From: Verrucomicrobiota bacterium
Lineage (GTDB): Bacteria; Verrucomicrobiota; Verrucomicrobiia; JADLBR01
Assembly: GCA_029560585.1 (NCBI GenBank)
Contig: JAKQKQ010000259.1
Span: 1-64,000 of the forward strand
Length of the DNA: 64,000 nucleotides
Direction: 5' to 3'
This document shows, one piece after another, positions 16,947 through 24,863 of the stretch (its first letter is position 1; the number at the start of each line of letters is the position of its first letter). Under the pieces are notes generated by a model. It did not search any database. It was not told the origin of the DNA and saw only the letters and a program-made list of their open reading frames with translations. The position numbers were made by a program, and so were the translations under genes.

Positions 16947-17567
16947 ATGGAACGGCTGACGGACTTAGCACGGGATTTGAATCGGTCCGTCCCGGTCCTG
17001 AGGGCGATGCAGGCCAAGCTGGGGTTGCCGGTGTTGCGAGGGGACCGGTATCCGGGCCAGTACGTTGTTTTTCTCCGCAAGGTGATGGCGCTTCGTCGCC
17101 TCGGTGTGGGGGAGGATCGGCTAGTGCGACTGTTCGACCTGGAAAAGAAGCTGATGGTGCTGCTCAATGCCGATGCGCTGGGTTCTGAGACTTGGTTCTT
17201 GGATTCCGTGATGCAGGCTGGCGGTGGCGCGAGACGTCTGCTGTTGACGAATTTTGATGTGGGGTGCGACCTGGGCGCACGGGCGCTCCAGCCGGGCCTG
17301 GATTTGAGGGGGCGCTCTCGCGAACTCTTCGGAGCGGCGGAGATGGGGGAAGATGCGCTGCGGATCCTGAGGAAGTACCTCGCGGAGTACCGGGCGGTGA
17401 TCGAGGCAATCAAAGGAGAATTGCCCCTTCTGCACGGCGCGCTTGCCTGGGGCAAGAGACTCATCGGGCGACGATGCGTGGCCGACGACAAGAAAGCGCC
17501 AGGCCAGACCAGAAGACACCGCCACAAGATGGGCGGGATGGGGGATCTCCTGCCGGGGATGGGGTGA
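16947..17567 (+). CDS. Uncharacterised 206-aa protein at the end of Ehr-type operon 2
   Basis: I do not recognise this protein. It starts 12 bp after the small-subunit stop, behind a GAGAGGGGG ribosome-binding site, so it is almost certainly co-transcribed with complex 2. The N-terminal part (LARDLNRSVPVLRAMQAKLG, then VFLRKVMALRRLGVGEDRL) could be a MerR-like or excisionase-like helix-turn-helix. The middle has amphipathic helices and the tail is basic (R-R-H-R-H-K). No signal peptide or membrane helix is seen. By position it corresponds functionally to the HTH-EIIA genes of operon 1 and may be the regulator of complex 2, but this is inference. Confidence 0.65.
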   Translation: MERLTDLARDLNRSVPVLRAMQAKLGLPVLRGDRYPGQYVVFLRKVMALRRLGVGEDRLVRLFDLEKKLMVLLNADALGSETWFLDSVMQAGGGARRLLLTNFDVGCDLGARALQPGLDLRGRSRELFGAAEMGEDALRILRKYLAEYRAVIEAIKGELPLLHGALAWGKRLIGRRCVADDKKAPGQTRRHRHKMGGMGDLLPGMG

Positions 17568-17659
17568 TTTGAATATCTCGGGTTGCGGGCGCGCAAAAGG
17601 GTGATGTGGCCACGTTTCTGCTCGGTTTGTGGGGGCGGGTGCGGTAAGGTGGTTTTTCG

Positions 17660-18088
17660 ATGAGAAGAGACAAGGGCAGATCCGCCTCGGGCCTTACGCT
17701 GTTGGGGCGGAGCGTGGGGGAGTGGCCGACGAGTCCGGAGGAGGCGCGGCTTGAGTGTTTCCCGAATCCCGCGAAACGGGGCTACAGGATTCATTTTGAG
17801 ACCGGCGAGTTCACGTCGCTCTGTCCGGTGACGGGACAACCGGATTTTGCGAAGATTTCGATCGAGTACGCGCCGGCGAAGCTGTGCGTTGAGAGCAAGT
17901 CGCTGAAGCTGTATCTGGCCTCGTTCCGCAACGTGCGGGCGTTCAACGAGGCGGTGATCAACAGGATCCTCGATGATTTCGTGGGGGTCTGCGGGCCGAG
18001 ATTTGCGCAGGTGACCGGGGAATTTGCGTCGCGCGGGGGGGTGGCGATACGGGTGGTGGCGACGCACCGGGCGAAGGGGGTCAACTAG
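17660..18088 (+). CDS. queF: NADPH-dependent preQ0 reductase QueF
   Basis: This 142-aa unimodular QueF converts 7-cyano-7-deazaguanine (preQ0) to preQ1. The catalytic C55 and D62 lie in SLCPVTGQPDFAKI, and ESKSLKLYLASFRN (78-91) is the QueF signature; E97 matches the substrate-binding glutamate. These positions coincide with those of the well-studied Bacillus enzyme. It heads a four-gene cluster with queC, queE and queD. No clear preQ1 riboswitch could be recognised in the 92 bp upstream. Confidence 0.95.
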   Translation: MRRDKGRSASGLTLLGRSVGEWPTSPEEARLECFPNPAKRGYRIHFETGEFTSLCPVTGQPDFAKISIEYAPAKLCVESKSLKLYLASFRNVRAFNEAVINRILDDFVGVCGPRFAQVTGEFASRGGVAIRVVATHRAKGVN

Positions 18089-18141
18089 GGGTCTGGTGCC
18101 GCGGCCTTTCATATGGGGCGGTGTGACGCTAGATTGGGTGC

Positions 18142-18852
18142 GTGAGTGGTGCCCGGAAGGTGATCGTTCTGGTGAGTGGCGGAGTGGATTCCGTCTCGGC
18201 GTTGTACTGGGCGCGTCGAGAGCGCGATGTGGTCGGGGCGCTGAGTTTTCACTATGGGGCGAAGCACAACGACCGGGAGATCCCTTTCGCGGAGTGGCAC
18301 TGTCGTGAACAAGGGGTGCATCATAGGCTGGTGCGATTGGATATCATCGGGGAATGTTTTGCGTCCGATCTGTTGACGGGGGGCGGGGACGTGCCGGATG
18401 GGCATTACGAGGAGGCGTCGATGCGGCGCACGGTGGTGCCGTTCCGCAACGGCATCATGCTGTCGGTCGCCGCCGGATACGCGGAGAGCGTCGGGGCGGA
18501 GGGTGTGGTGATCGCGGCGCACGCTGGGGACCACGCGATTTATCCGGACTGCCGCGAGGCCTTCATGAGGGCAATGGAGGATGCGCTGCGGCTCGGGACG
18601 TATGCGGGGATCGAACTCGTCCGGCCGTTCATCGCGATGAAGAAGGCGGAGATCGTTGCGGCGGGACACGGCTTCGGTGTCGATTTTTCACGGACGTGGT
18701 CGTGCTACAAGGGTGGAGCGGTTCACTGCGGGCGGTGCGGGACATGCGTCGAGCGGCGCGAGGCATTCCTGCTGGCGGGATTGGCCGATCCGACCGAGTA
18801 TGGAGATAGCGGACCGCTGCCGGCAAGACCTGGATTCGAGGCCCGATGCTAG
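18142..18852 (+). CDS. queC: 7-cyano-7-deazaguanine synthase QueC
   Basis: This 236-aa ATP-dependent enzyme makes preQ0 from 7-carboxy-7-deazaguanine and ammonia. The PP-loop SGGVDS lies at residues 12-17, and the zinc-binding cysteines C188, C196, C199 and C202 lie in SCYKGGAVHCGRCGTC. The start is GTG 18142. Its last 7 bp overlap the queE start, indicating coupling. Confidence 0.95.
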   Translation: MSGARKVIVLVSGGVDSVSALYWARRERDVVGALSFHYGAKHNDREIPFAEWHCREQGVHHRLVRLDIIGECFASDLLTGGGDVPDGHYEEASMRRTVVPFRNGIMLSVAAGYAESVGAEGVVIAAHAGDHAIYPDCREAFMRAMEDALRLGTYAGIELVRPFIAMKKAEIVAAGHGFGVDFSRTWSCYKGGAVHCGRCGTCVERREAFLLAGLADPTEYGDSGPLPARPGFEARC

Positions 18853-19538
18853 TCTCCGAGATATTCCATTCGATCCAGGGCGAGGGCGAGTTCACGGGCG
18901 TGCCGTCGGTGTTCGTCAGGACCTCGGGCTGCAATCTGCGCTGCCGTTGGTGCGACACGCCCTACGCGTCTTGGGAGCCCGAGGGGGAGGATCTGGAGGT
19001 CGGTGAGATCCTGCGGCGAGTCGATCGGTGCCCGTCGCGGTACTGCGTGCTGACGGGCGGAGAGCCGATGGTCGCGAGGGGAATCCATGAATTGGCGGGG
19101 TCACTCCAGGCGGGCGGCAGGCACGTCACGATCGAGACCGCCGGCACGTTGGCGCCCGGGGGGATCGCCTGCGATCTGGCCTCGCTCAGCCCGAAGCTGC
19201 GAAACTCGACGCCGGATGCGGCAACGGCCGGGGCGTGGGCGGCGAGGCACGAGCGCGATCGATGGCGCCCGAAGGCGGTCCGGGAGTGGATCGAAAGATA
19301 TCCCTACCAGTTGAAGTTTGTGGTGCAGGGGCCAGACGATATCGGGGAGATCGAGGGCATGATTGGCGCGCTTGGCATCCCGGTGCCGGCGCACAAGATC
19401 CTGCTCATGCCCGAGGGACGCGAGGCTGCGGTGTTGCGTGCGCGCAAGGCGTGGCTCGTGGAGGAGTGCAAGGCGCGCGGCCATCGTTTCTGCGACCGGC
19501 TGCAGATCGAGCTGTTCGGCAACACACGAGGTACGTGA
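18846..19538 (+). CDS. queE: 7-carboxy-7-deazaguanine synthase QueE (radical SAM)
   Basis: This 230-aa radical SAM enzyme converts 6-carboxy-tetrahydropterin to 7-carboxy-7-deazaguanine. The [4Fe-4S] motif C29-x3-C33-x2-C36 lies in SGCNLRCRWCDTPYASW, preceded by the family start IFHSIQGEGEFTGVPSVFVR. The TGGEPM motif for SAM binding follows. ATG 18846 lies inside the queC stop region (ATGCTAG). Confidence 0.95.
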   Translation: MLVSEIFHSIQGEGEFTGVPSVFVRTSGCNLRCRWCDTPYASWEPEGEDLEVGEILRRVDRCPSRYCVLTGGEPMVARGIHELAGSLQAGGRHVTIETAGTLAPGGIACDLASLSPKLRNSTPDAATAGAWAARHERDRWRPKAVREWIERYPYQLKFVVQGPDDIGEIEGMIGALGIPVPAHKILLMPEGREAAVLRARKAWLVEECKARGHRFCDRLQIELFGNTRGT

Positions 19539-19540
19539 TC

Positions 19541-19996
19541 ATGGCCTACCGCATCTGCAAGACATTCGAGATAGAGCATGGGCACATGCTTTCGAAACAT
19601 CCGGACAAGTGCCGTTTCCCGCATGGCCACAGCCGGAGGGTCGAATTCGTTCTGGAGGCCGACGAACTGGACGCGAATGGCATGGTCTGTGATTTCAAGA
19701 TCCTCAGGGATATCATGGAGGGTTTCTTGGATGGTTGGGACCACTCGCTGGCGATGAACACCGAGGATCCTCGATTTGGGATGATGCGGGAGGCGTACGG
19801 CGATCGGATCATTGCTTTCGAGGGCGTTGATCCCACCACGGAGGTGATGGCCAGGACCCTTTTTGATGTCTGTTCTAAAGGGCTGGGCACCTACCTGCGG
19901 CGGAAAGATCTGCCATATCCGCTGAGGCGCGCGGTGCGCCTCATCTCGGTGCGGCTCTGGGAAACATCCAGCTCGTGGGCCGAGTATCGGGGGTGA
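19541..19996 (+). CDS. queD: 6-carboxy-5,6,7,8-tetrahydropterin synthase-like QueD
   Basis: This 151-aa protein of the 6-pyruvoyl-tetrahydropterin synthase family supplies the pterin precursor for QueE. Likely zinc ligands are H13, H28 and H30 (FEIEHGHML and FPHGHS) and C24 is the catalytic cysteine (PDKCRFPHGHS). DHSLAMN (67-73) and PTTEVMARTLF are further family motifs. ATG 19541 lies 2 bp after queE; a GTG at 19535 is a less likely start. With queF, C and E it completes preQ1 synthesis from the GTP cyclohydrolase product; folE is not in the window. Confidence 0.9.
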   Translation: MAYRICKTFEIEHGHMLSKHPDKCRFPHGHSRRVEFVLEADELDANGMVCDFKILRDIMEGFLDGWDHSLAMNTEDPRFGMMREAYGDRIIAFEGVDPTTEVMARTLFDVCSKGLGTYLRRKDLPYPLRRAVRLISVRLWETSSSWAEYRG

Positions 19997-20009
19997 AAAA
20001 CCGATAACC

Positions 20010-20082
20010 GATAGGAATTTGGTTTCGGCCGCCCTGCGGCCGCAACCGCCCCCCACCGTCCTCCTGGGGGCTACCAGCCCCG
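20010..20082. repeat. 73-bp direct repeat, copy A (disrupts the URO-D 3' end)
   Basis: This stretch matches 24541-24613 over 73 bp with two mismatches (20022 and 20071). It begins GATAGGAATTTG, contains the GC-rich palindromic stretch CGGCCGCCCTGCGGCCG and ends CCAGCCCCG. The stop codon of the URO-D-like gene lies in this repeat, so the repeat or a recombination at it removed the native C-terminus. Confidence 0.85.
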
Positions 20083-21147
20083 CCACAGGCGGGCAGGCTC
20101 CATGCCGCCCCAAAACGTTAGCCGACCGCCGAAGTCGACCTTGAGCTCCCGCGGTGCCATGCCCACACAGGAGACCTGCACCGGGTTGATCGCGTCGAGT
20201 CCGGCTTCAATCAGGTCGCCCAACAATGGGCGCACGCCGCCGCAGCAGTGGAGCATGACCTTCACGTCGGCCAGCTCCTTCGCCCGCCGCCACATCGCCG
20301 CGTGGCGTGGCTTGAAAAACTCCCGGTACATCGCCGGGGAGATCTGCGGGCCCGCCTGCATCCCCAGATCGTCGCCGAAGAGCACGATGTCGATCGAGTC
20401 GCCGACGGCAGCCAGATAGTTTTCCAGATTGGCCATGTGCAGCGCGAGAATCCGGTCGAGGAACTCATGTGCCCTCCCGGGTCGCTCGGCGAGCAGCATG
20501 AGGAACTGGTCATTCCGATAGAGAAACTGGCCCATCTCCAATAGATTGCCGCCGAAGAGCCCTACGATCGCCCTGTCGGTCCGCGCGCGCAGGCGGCGCG
20601 CCCCTTCGGCCAGAACTCGCGACCCATTCTTTCCCGCCACGAGCGGCCCCGGGGGCGATTGGACGGCACACCACATGCACTCCGACATGGCCTCCGGTAT
20701 CCGCTCGAGATCATCCCGCTCGAGAAAGGGCCAATGACATTGCTCGAAATAGATCGCGCCATCAGGCATCCGCGCGATCGCACGACCACTCGCGGAACGG
20801 ATCACCCATTGCGCGTCTTCGCGCCCGGGCAACGCCCAGCGCGGCATCTGGCAGGCGGTGCCGTCCGGAAGGACCCAGTCGGCCCAGTCATCATCATCCA
20901 GCGCAAAGCCGCGGCCCAACTCGATCGTGTCGACGCCGAACCGATCCAACACGTCGTCGTCGATAATGGCCAATTGCTGGACCGGGTCATAGACGCGGAT
21001 CGGCCGGTGTGGGAGAGCGAGCGCCCTGCGAAGCCTCGCATATGCGATCGCCGCGATACCCGAAGACCGGTGGCCACCAAAGTCGATGGGCACGCGATCC
21101 GACTCACGGTGGTTCAGCGCCGCAAGGACCCGCTCACGTGATGTCAT
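20071..21147 (-). CDS. Uroporphyrinogen decarboxylase-family protein, C-terminally truncated
   Basis: This 358-aa protein of the URO-D superfamily includes methyltransferases such as MtaA/MtbA among its relatives. It starts MTSRERVLAALNHRESDRVPIDFGG, a typical opening, and includes FGDDLGMQAGP and HCCGGVRPLL, where H and C could bind a metal or cobalamin-linked substrate. Family members normally continue 35-50 residues past the TFWGG strand; here the frame runs into the 73-bp repeat and stops after EPARLWRGW. The start at 21147 overlaps the stop of the GH38 gene (ATGA), so they form an operon. It is not expected to be a heme enzyme; its role may lie in the sugar locus. Confidence 0.75.
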   Translation of the reverse strand: MTSRERVLAALNHRESDRVPIDFGGHRSSGIAAIAYARLRRALALPHRPIRVYDPVQQLAIIDDDVLDRFGVDTIELGRGFALDDDDWADWVLPDGTACQMPRWALPGREDAQWVIRSASGRAIARMPDGAIYFEQCHWPFLERDDLERIPEAMSECMWCAVQSPPGPLVAGKNGSRVLAEGARRLRARTDRAIVGLFGGNLLEMGQFLYRNDQFLMLLAERPGRAHEFLDRILALHMANLENYLAAVGDSIDIVLFGDDLGMQAGPQISPAMYREFFKPRHAAMWRRAKELADVKVMLHCCGGVRPLLGDLIEAGLDAINPVQVSCVGMAPRELKVDFGGRLTFWGGMEPARLWRGW

Positions 21148-24100
21148 GGCGACGGCTCCACGCGCAAGGTGATTATTCCCAATGACGGAAGCTCGAAGAC
21201 CCCTTCCACCTGGGAACCCCGCTCCTCCTTGGGGCTGCTCCGCATCACACGGGGCGCAGACGGCCCCGGCCATTTCATCGCGACCTGCTCGGGCGAGGCG
21301 GCGGCGTTAAATAGCCGCACCATGAGTGCCTTGCCATCCAGGCTCGGCTTCAAAGACGTGACCAACACACCCGGCGGCTCCACGGTGAAAAGCGACGGTT
21401 GCACGGGCGCGCCGCGATCGACCGGCACAACGACCAGCGGCTGACTTCGCTCCATGCCGAACCGCGCGGCGGCCGCTTGATCATGCTTTCCGTGCGGCTG
21501 CAACGCATATCGGAAGGTCGTTGGACCTTCCTGCGAAGCTTTGTAATTCGTTTCCCAATAATTGTTCATCACATACGAGTAGAAGGTTCCGCCTGGCCGA
21601 AGCTTCTCGATCCAGACCTTGGGATCGAACGGAGTGGGAACGTCGACCGTGATGTCGCCGATCTCGACCAACGGCGCATCGACGGTCGCCCAAGTCACGC
21701 CGAACCGGGTGTTCGAGAGATCGATCCAGCGGCCGATCGTCAGGTAGTTCTTGCATGCGCCGGGCAGTTGGTCCTCTTCGGGACGCACGACCGCCCAGGG
21801 GGCATCCATGCGTATCTGTCCGTCGGGAACAGCGAAGGCAAAACCGAAATGGACAGACTCCTTTTCGCGAATATCCCGTTTGTCGAGCGTGTTGATAAGA
21901 TCCACGCGATTCAGGCCATCTATCAGACGCATCTCCCGCACGAGCCCCTGGCAACCGGGGGCCTCCGACTCGACCCGCAGCGAGGCGACCAGAGGTCCGG
22001 CATCCTGCACCGTGATCGTCGCCGGGCCGCTGGATAATATATTTGTTGGACTTCGACCAGTCTCATAGAAGTACTCATTCAGACCGCGGCCGGATTTGCC
22101 ATCAACCAAGTCGGAGGCCACTCCTTCTGCGACAAAGCCGGATATCGCGCCATTCGCCGGGTTGAGCGACAATCGCACCTGGCCGTTGCTCAGTGTCGTC
22201 TTATCGGCATGGGCGCTTCCGGCGGCCTCGGCCTTGCCGGGAGAGAAGTGGAATCGTTTCGCGGCGAGCGGCGGGACGTCGTCGGCACGAAAGGCGAGTT
22301 CGCCCGTCGATAGCCGCTGCGAGGGAACCGGTGCGCCCTCGGCCGTTAGGACCGCGTCGCCCGATACGGCATATTCTGGCGGCAAAATCACTAGATCGGT
22401 CCGCGGCCAGCTGCACGTATTGAATACGTCCATCGCATCGATCTTCGCGCCCGCGGCCCGCGTCCCGGTCAGGGCGTCCTCGATGAGCCGCCGGGACTGC
22501 TTGTCGGCCTCCAGCGCAAATGCCTGTTTGATGGCCCACTGATCCTTGGTGAACTGGCTGTCGGGCTGCCTGATGCTGCAGTTGGCGCCCCACGTGTGCT
22601 CATTGTAAAGGATCACGTTGCGCCAGGTGGTGTAGAAGGCCGCATCGGGATAATGTTTGGGATCGAGCATCGACCAGAGGATCTCGGCCTGGACGAGCCG
22701 TTCGCTGGCGTTCCGGGCGATCGCTGTCTCTCGGGCCGACGATCCCGCGCCATCTTCCCAGTACGGTGTGAAATCTCCGCGCACCTCGGGAATCTTGTCG
22801 CCATGGCGCCGTTCCAGATCCCGCATCAGTTCCGAGGTCAGCGCGATCCGCATCTTTGGCCACTTGTAGCGGTCGTTCCATTGTCGGACGAACGCTGGCA
22901 GCTCGGGATCAGGAGGGCCATTGTCACCGCCGATCGAATAGCGCAACTGCACGAGGTCATAGGGGTAATCGGCAGCGGTCAATTGCTCGAGATACTCGAA
23001 GAAGACGGCGTCATTCACGTCGCCGGCCTTTCCGAGCCGCCCCTTGTGAAACCAGGAGTATCCATGCCCGGCGATCCAACAGAGCACGCGCTCCTGACCG
23101 CTGGGCGAGATCCAGTAAAATGGACGGTCACCCCACGCCGACAGCGTGCGGCCGATGCGGTGGATATAATTCGGGCCGATCGAGAAGTACTTGATCCCGC
23201 TGTGCGCGAGGGCCGGCACGATGCCCCAGGTGTAGCCAGGCACGTCGCTGATCATCGCCGTGTCGATCGCGAGTCCATGCTGCCGTGATATGCGTGCCGC
23301 GCAATCGACCAGGCGGAAAAGTTCCTCCGGCCGGCAGAGCGCGGTCAGCTCGTTGCCGTAGAGGCCGTCAAGGCCGATCCAGCCCTTGCGCACCGCCTCG
23401 AGCAGGGCCTCCCTCTTCTCCGGCGAGGCCTGTTGCAGGTAGCTGTCGACCGCCCAAAGCACTTCGCTGTTCCATCGGAAGCGTGCCTCAGGCGGATTTC
23501 CCTCCGTCTGTCTCGCTAATTCGATCGCCTGTTCCAGGTGGTCCCACTGCTTCTTCTCAACCTCGGTCTGAACGTGTGTATAGCCGATGTCCACGTGCGA
23601 ATGCGGCAGCAGGACCAGTTCCCAATGCCGGACCGGCTTGACGCCGGTGCGCGATGTTGTGACCACCTGATCGCCGATGCGGAGAGATACTTCCAACGGG
23701 GTCTCGCGGTCGACCGGCGGAACGCTCAATTCGACCGTCTGCTGATCGAACGAGAGCCGCACGGGTATCGATTGGCCTCCGGCGATCTCCAGTTTCGCGT
23801 CGGCCGGTTCGACATAGGGATGCCGAATCGTCACGCGCACCGGTTGTCTCTCACCCTCGCCGGAACGGACGACGGCCGGAAGAGCGCGGACCCCGAGCAC
23901 ATCGTGCGTCGGCGCGGCTTCGACATCCCCCGCGGCGAAGAAAGAGATCGCGGCCCCTCCCACCGTGCCATGCCCCTTCGGGCCAACCCGGGTTATGCGC
24001 CAGCGCGCATACCGGGCCGTGATGGGTCGCGGGAACAGGCAGAGAGTCGTGCCCGCCCGCAACGCCTCATGGTCGATTCCCTGGCGGCCCAGGATCGCGC

Positions 24101-24503
24101 CGAAGTCGGGCTCGTTGGAAAAAGTCAATTCGGACTCATCCACCGTGGCCGGGTCATTGCGGTCGATGTGCTTCATGCCGGCGATCGCCACCGGCTCCCC
24201 GAAATCGAAATCGACGAACGTCTGAACGCCTTTGCCGGCAGAGGAATATTCCGTCTTGGGATCACCGTCGATGAGGTTGATCGCCTCATAGCGCCCACCG
24301 GGAAACGCGGTCGCATGGGCAATGATTTGCACCCGATCGATCGCGGCCAGCCGGGTGAATCGCGCATCGGGGGCCGCATGCGCCACCGGGGCGGCGACCG
24401 GAAGAAGGAGAAGCATCTTCGCCCAAGATGCCCTCGTTCGCCATAATAACGCCCGGCACATCGCGATCGCCTCCCGGCTATCGTCAGCAGCAGTGGTTTT
24501 CAT
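21144..24503 (-). CDS. Secreted GH38-type alpha-mannosidase-like protein
   Basis: This 1119-aa protein has an N-terminal signal peptide (the hydrophobic run LLLLPVAAPVAHA ends near residue 43). Translation may start at M15 rather than M1. Residues about 50-195 resemble a discoidin-like domain; a beta-sandwich follows, and the catalytic region opens at about 300 with LPHSHVDIGYTH (H301, H303, D305), the GH38 zinc-site pattern. DVPGYTWGIVPALAHSGIKYF fits the nucleophile aspartate region. The C-terminal half has the beta-rich domains usual in GH38. It probably removes alpha-mannosyl groups outside the cytoplasm. It is flanked by the 73-bp repeats together with the URO-D gene. Confidence 0.8.
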   Translation of the reverse strand: MKTTAADDSREAIAMCRALLWRTRASWAKMLLLLPVAAPVAHAAPDARFTRLAAIDRVQIIAHATAFPGGRYEAINLIDGDPKTEYSSAGKGVQTFVDFDFGEPVAIAGMKHIDRNDPATVDESELTFSNEPDFGAILGRQGIDHEALRAGTTLCLFPRPITARYARWRITRVGPKGHGTVGGAAISFFAAGDVEAAPTHDVLGVRALPAVVRSGEGERQPVRVTIRHPYVEPADAKLEIAGGQSIPVRLSFDQQTVELSVPPVDRETPLEVSLRIGDQVVTTSRTGVKPVRHWELVLLPHSHVDIGYTHVQTEVEKKQWDHLEQAIELARQTEGNPPEARFRWNSEVLWAVDSYLQQASPEKREALLEAVRKGWIGLDGLYGNELTALCRPEELFRLVDCAARISRQHGLAIDTAMISDVPGYTWGIVPALAHSGIKYFSIGPNYIHRIGRTLSAWGDRPFYWISPSGQERVLCWIAGHGYSWFHKGRLGKAGDVNDAVFFEYLEQLTAADYPYDLVQLRYSIGGDNGPPDPELPAFVRQWNDRYKWPKMRIALTSELMRDLERRHGDKIPEVRGDFTPYWEDGAGSSARETAIARNASERLVQAEILWSMLDPKHYPDAAFYTTWRNVILYNEHTWGANCSIRQPDSQFTKDQWAIKQAFALEADKQSRRLIEDALTGTRAAGAKIDAMDVFNTCSWPRTDLVILPPEYAVSGDAVLTAEGAPVPSQRLSTGELAFRADDVPPLAAKRFHFSPGKAEAAGSAHADKTTLSNGQVRLSLNPANGAISGFVAEGVASDLVDGKSGRGLNEYFYETGRSPTNILSSGPATITVQDAGPLVASLRVESEAPGCQGLVREMRLIDGLNRVDLINTLDKRDIREKESVHFGFAFAVPDGQIRMDAPWAVVRPEEDQLPGACKNYLTIGRWIDLSNTRFGVTWATVDAPLVEIGDITVDVPTPFDPKVWIEKLRPGGTFYSYVMNNYWETNYKASQEGPTTFRYALQPHGKHDQAAAARFGMERSQPLVVVPVDRGAPVQPSLFTVEPPGVLVTSLKPSLDGKALMVRLFNAAASPEQVAMKWPGPSAPRVMRSSPKEERGSQVEGVFELPSLGIITLRVEPSP

Positions 24504-24540
24504 TTCGCTTCCTCCAACAGCTTGCGGATCCGATCAAACG

Positions 24541-24613
24541 GATAGGAATTTGCTTTCGGCCGCCCTGCGGCCGCAACCGCCCCCCACCGTCCTCCTGGGG
24601 GTTACCAGCCCCG
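24541..24613. repeat. 73-bp direct repeat, copy B
   Basis: This copy has 71 of 73 identities to 20010-20082 and lies in the same orientation, 38 bp upstream of the GH38 start codon. The pair brackets the GH38 and URO-D genes over about 4.5 kb. Confidence 0.85.
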
Positions 24614-24719
24614 TCTGAACCCGTCCCACCACGGGAATATCGCAGCAGACGGACCACCGGAGGTCGAGCGGGAATGCCGACAGGCCCGAAATGTCCAAGG
24701 GTCGCAAGCCCTTCGCTAT

Positions 24720-24843
24720 GCGGAAATCCCCGGGAGGGCCCGCGGCCTCGCGGGCCGGGTTGGCCTGGATGGCGCGCGATGCGGCCTGGTGGGATGCGGA
24801 CGCCGGGGCCGGCGTCCCTCCCGCGTGTGTGCGGGAATCCGCG
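24720..24843. repeat. Imperfect GC-rich palindromic block
   Basis: The ends are imperfect inverse complements: GCGGAAATCCCCGGGAGGG at the left, and CCCTCCCGCG with GCGGGAATCCGC at the right. Inside are CCCGCGGCCTCGCGGG and GACGCCGG/CCGGCGTC stems. It resembles a REP/MITE-like element, but only one copy is seen in the window. It could also act as a transcription terminator for the epimerase gene. Confidence 0.4.
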
Positions 24844-24863
24844 GGAGCGGGCGGCAGGTATCG

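Larger units (their letters stand above)
24504..24863. other. 360-bp non-coding gap with repeat copy B and hairpin-rich DNA
   Basis: This gap lies between the epimerase 3' end and the GH38 5' end, both on the minus strand. It holds the 73-bp repeat copy B (24541-24613), a two-part stem CCGTCTG/CAGACGG (24611-24617 with 24646-24652) and a GC-rich block (24720-24843) with several hairpins, including an 8-bp stem at 24799-24816. No convincing open reading frame with codon support is visible. Confidence 0.6.

Noticed and set aside
17568-17659. preQ1 riboswitch before queF
   Set aside because: The gap is short and I could not find a convincing H-type pseudoknot with the A-rich tail next to a ribosome-binding site.
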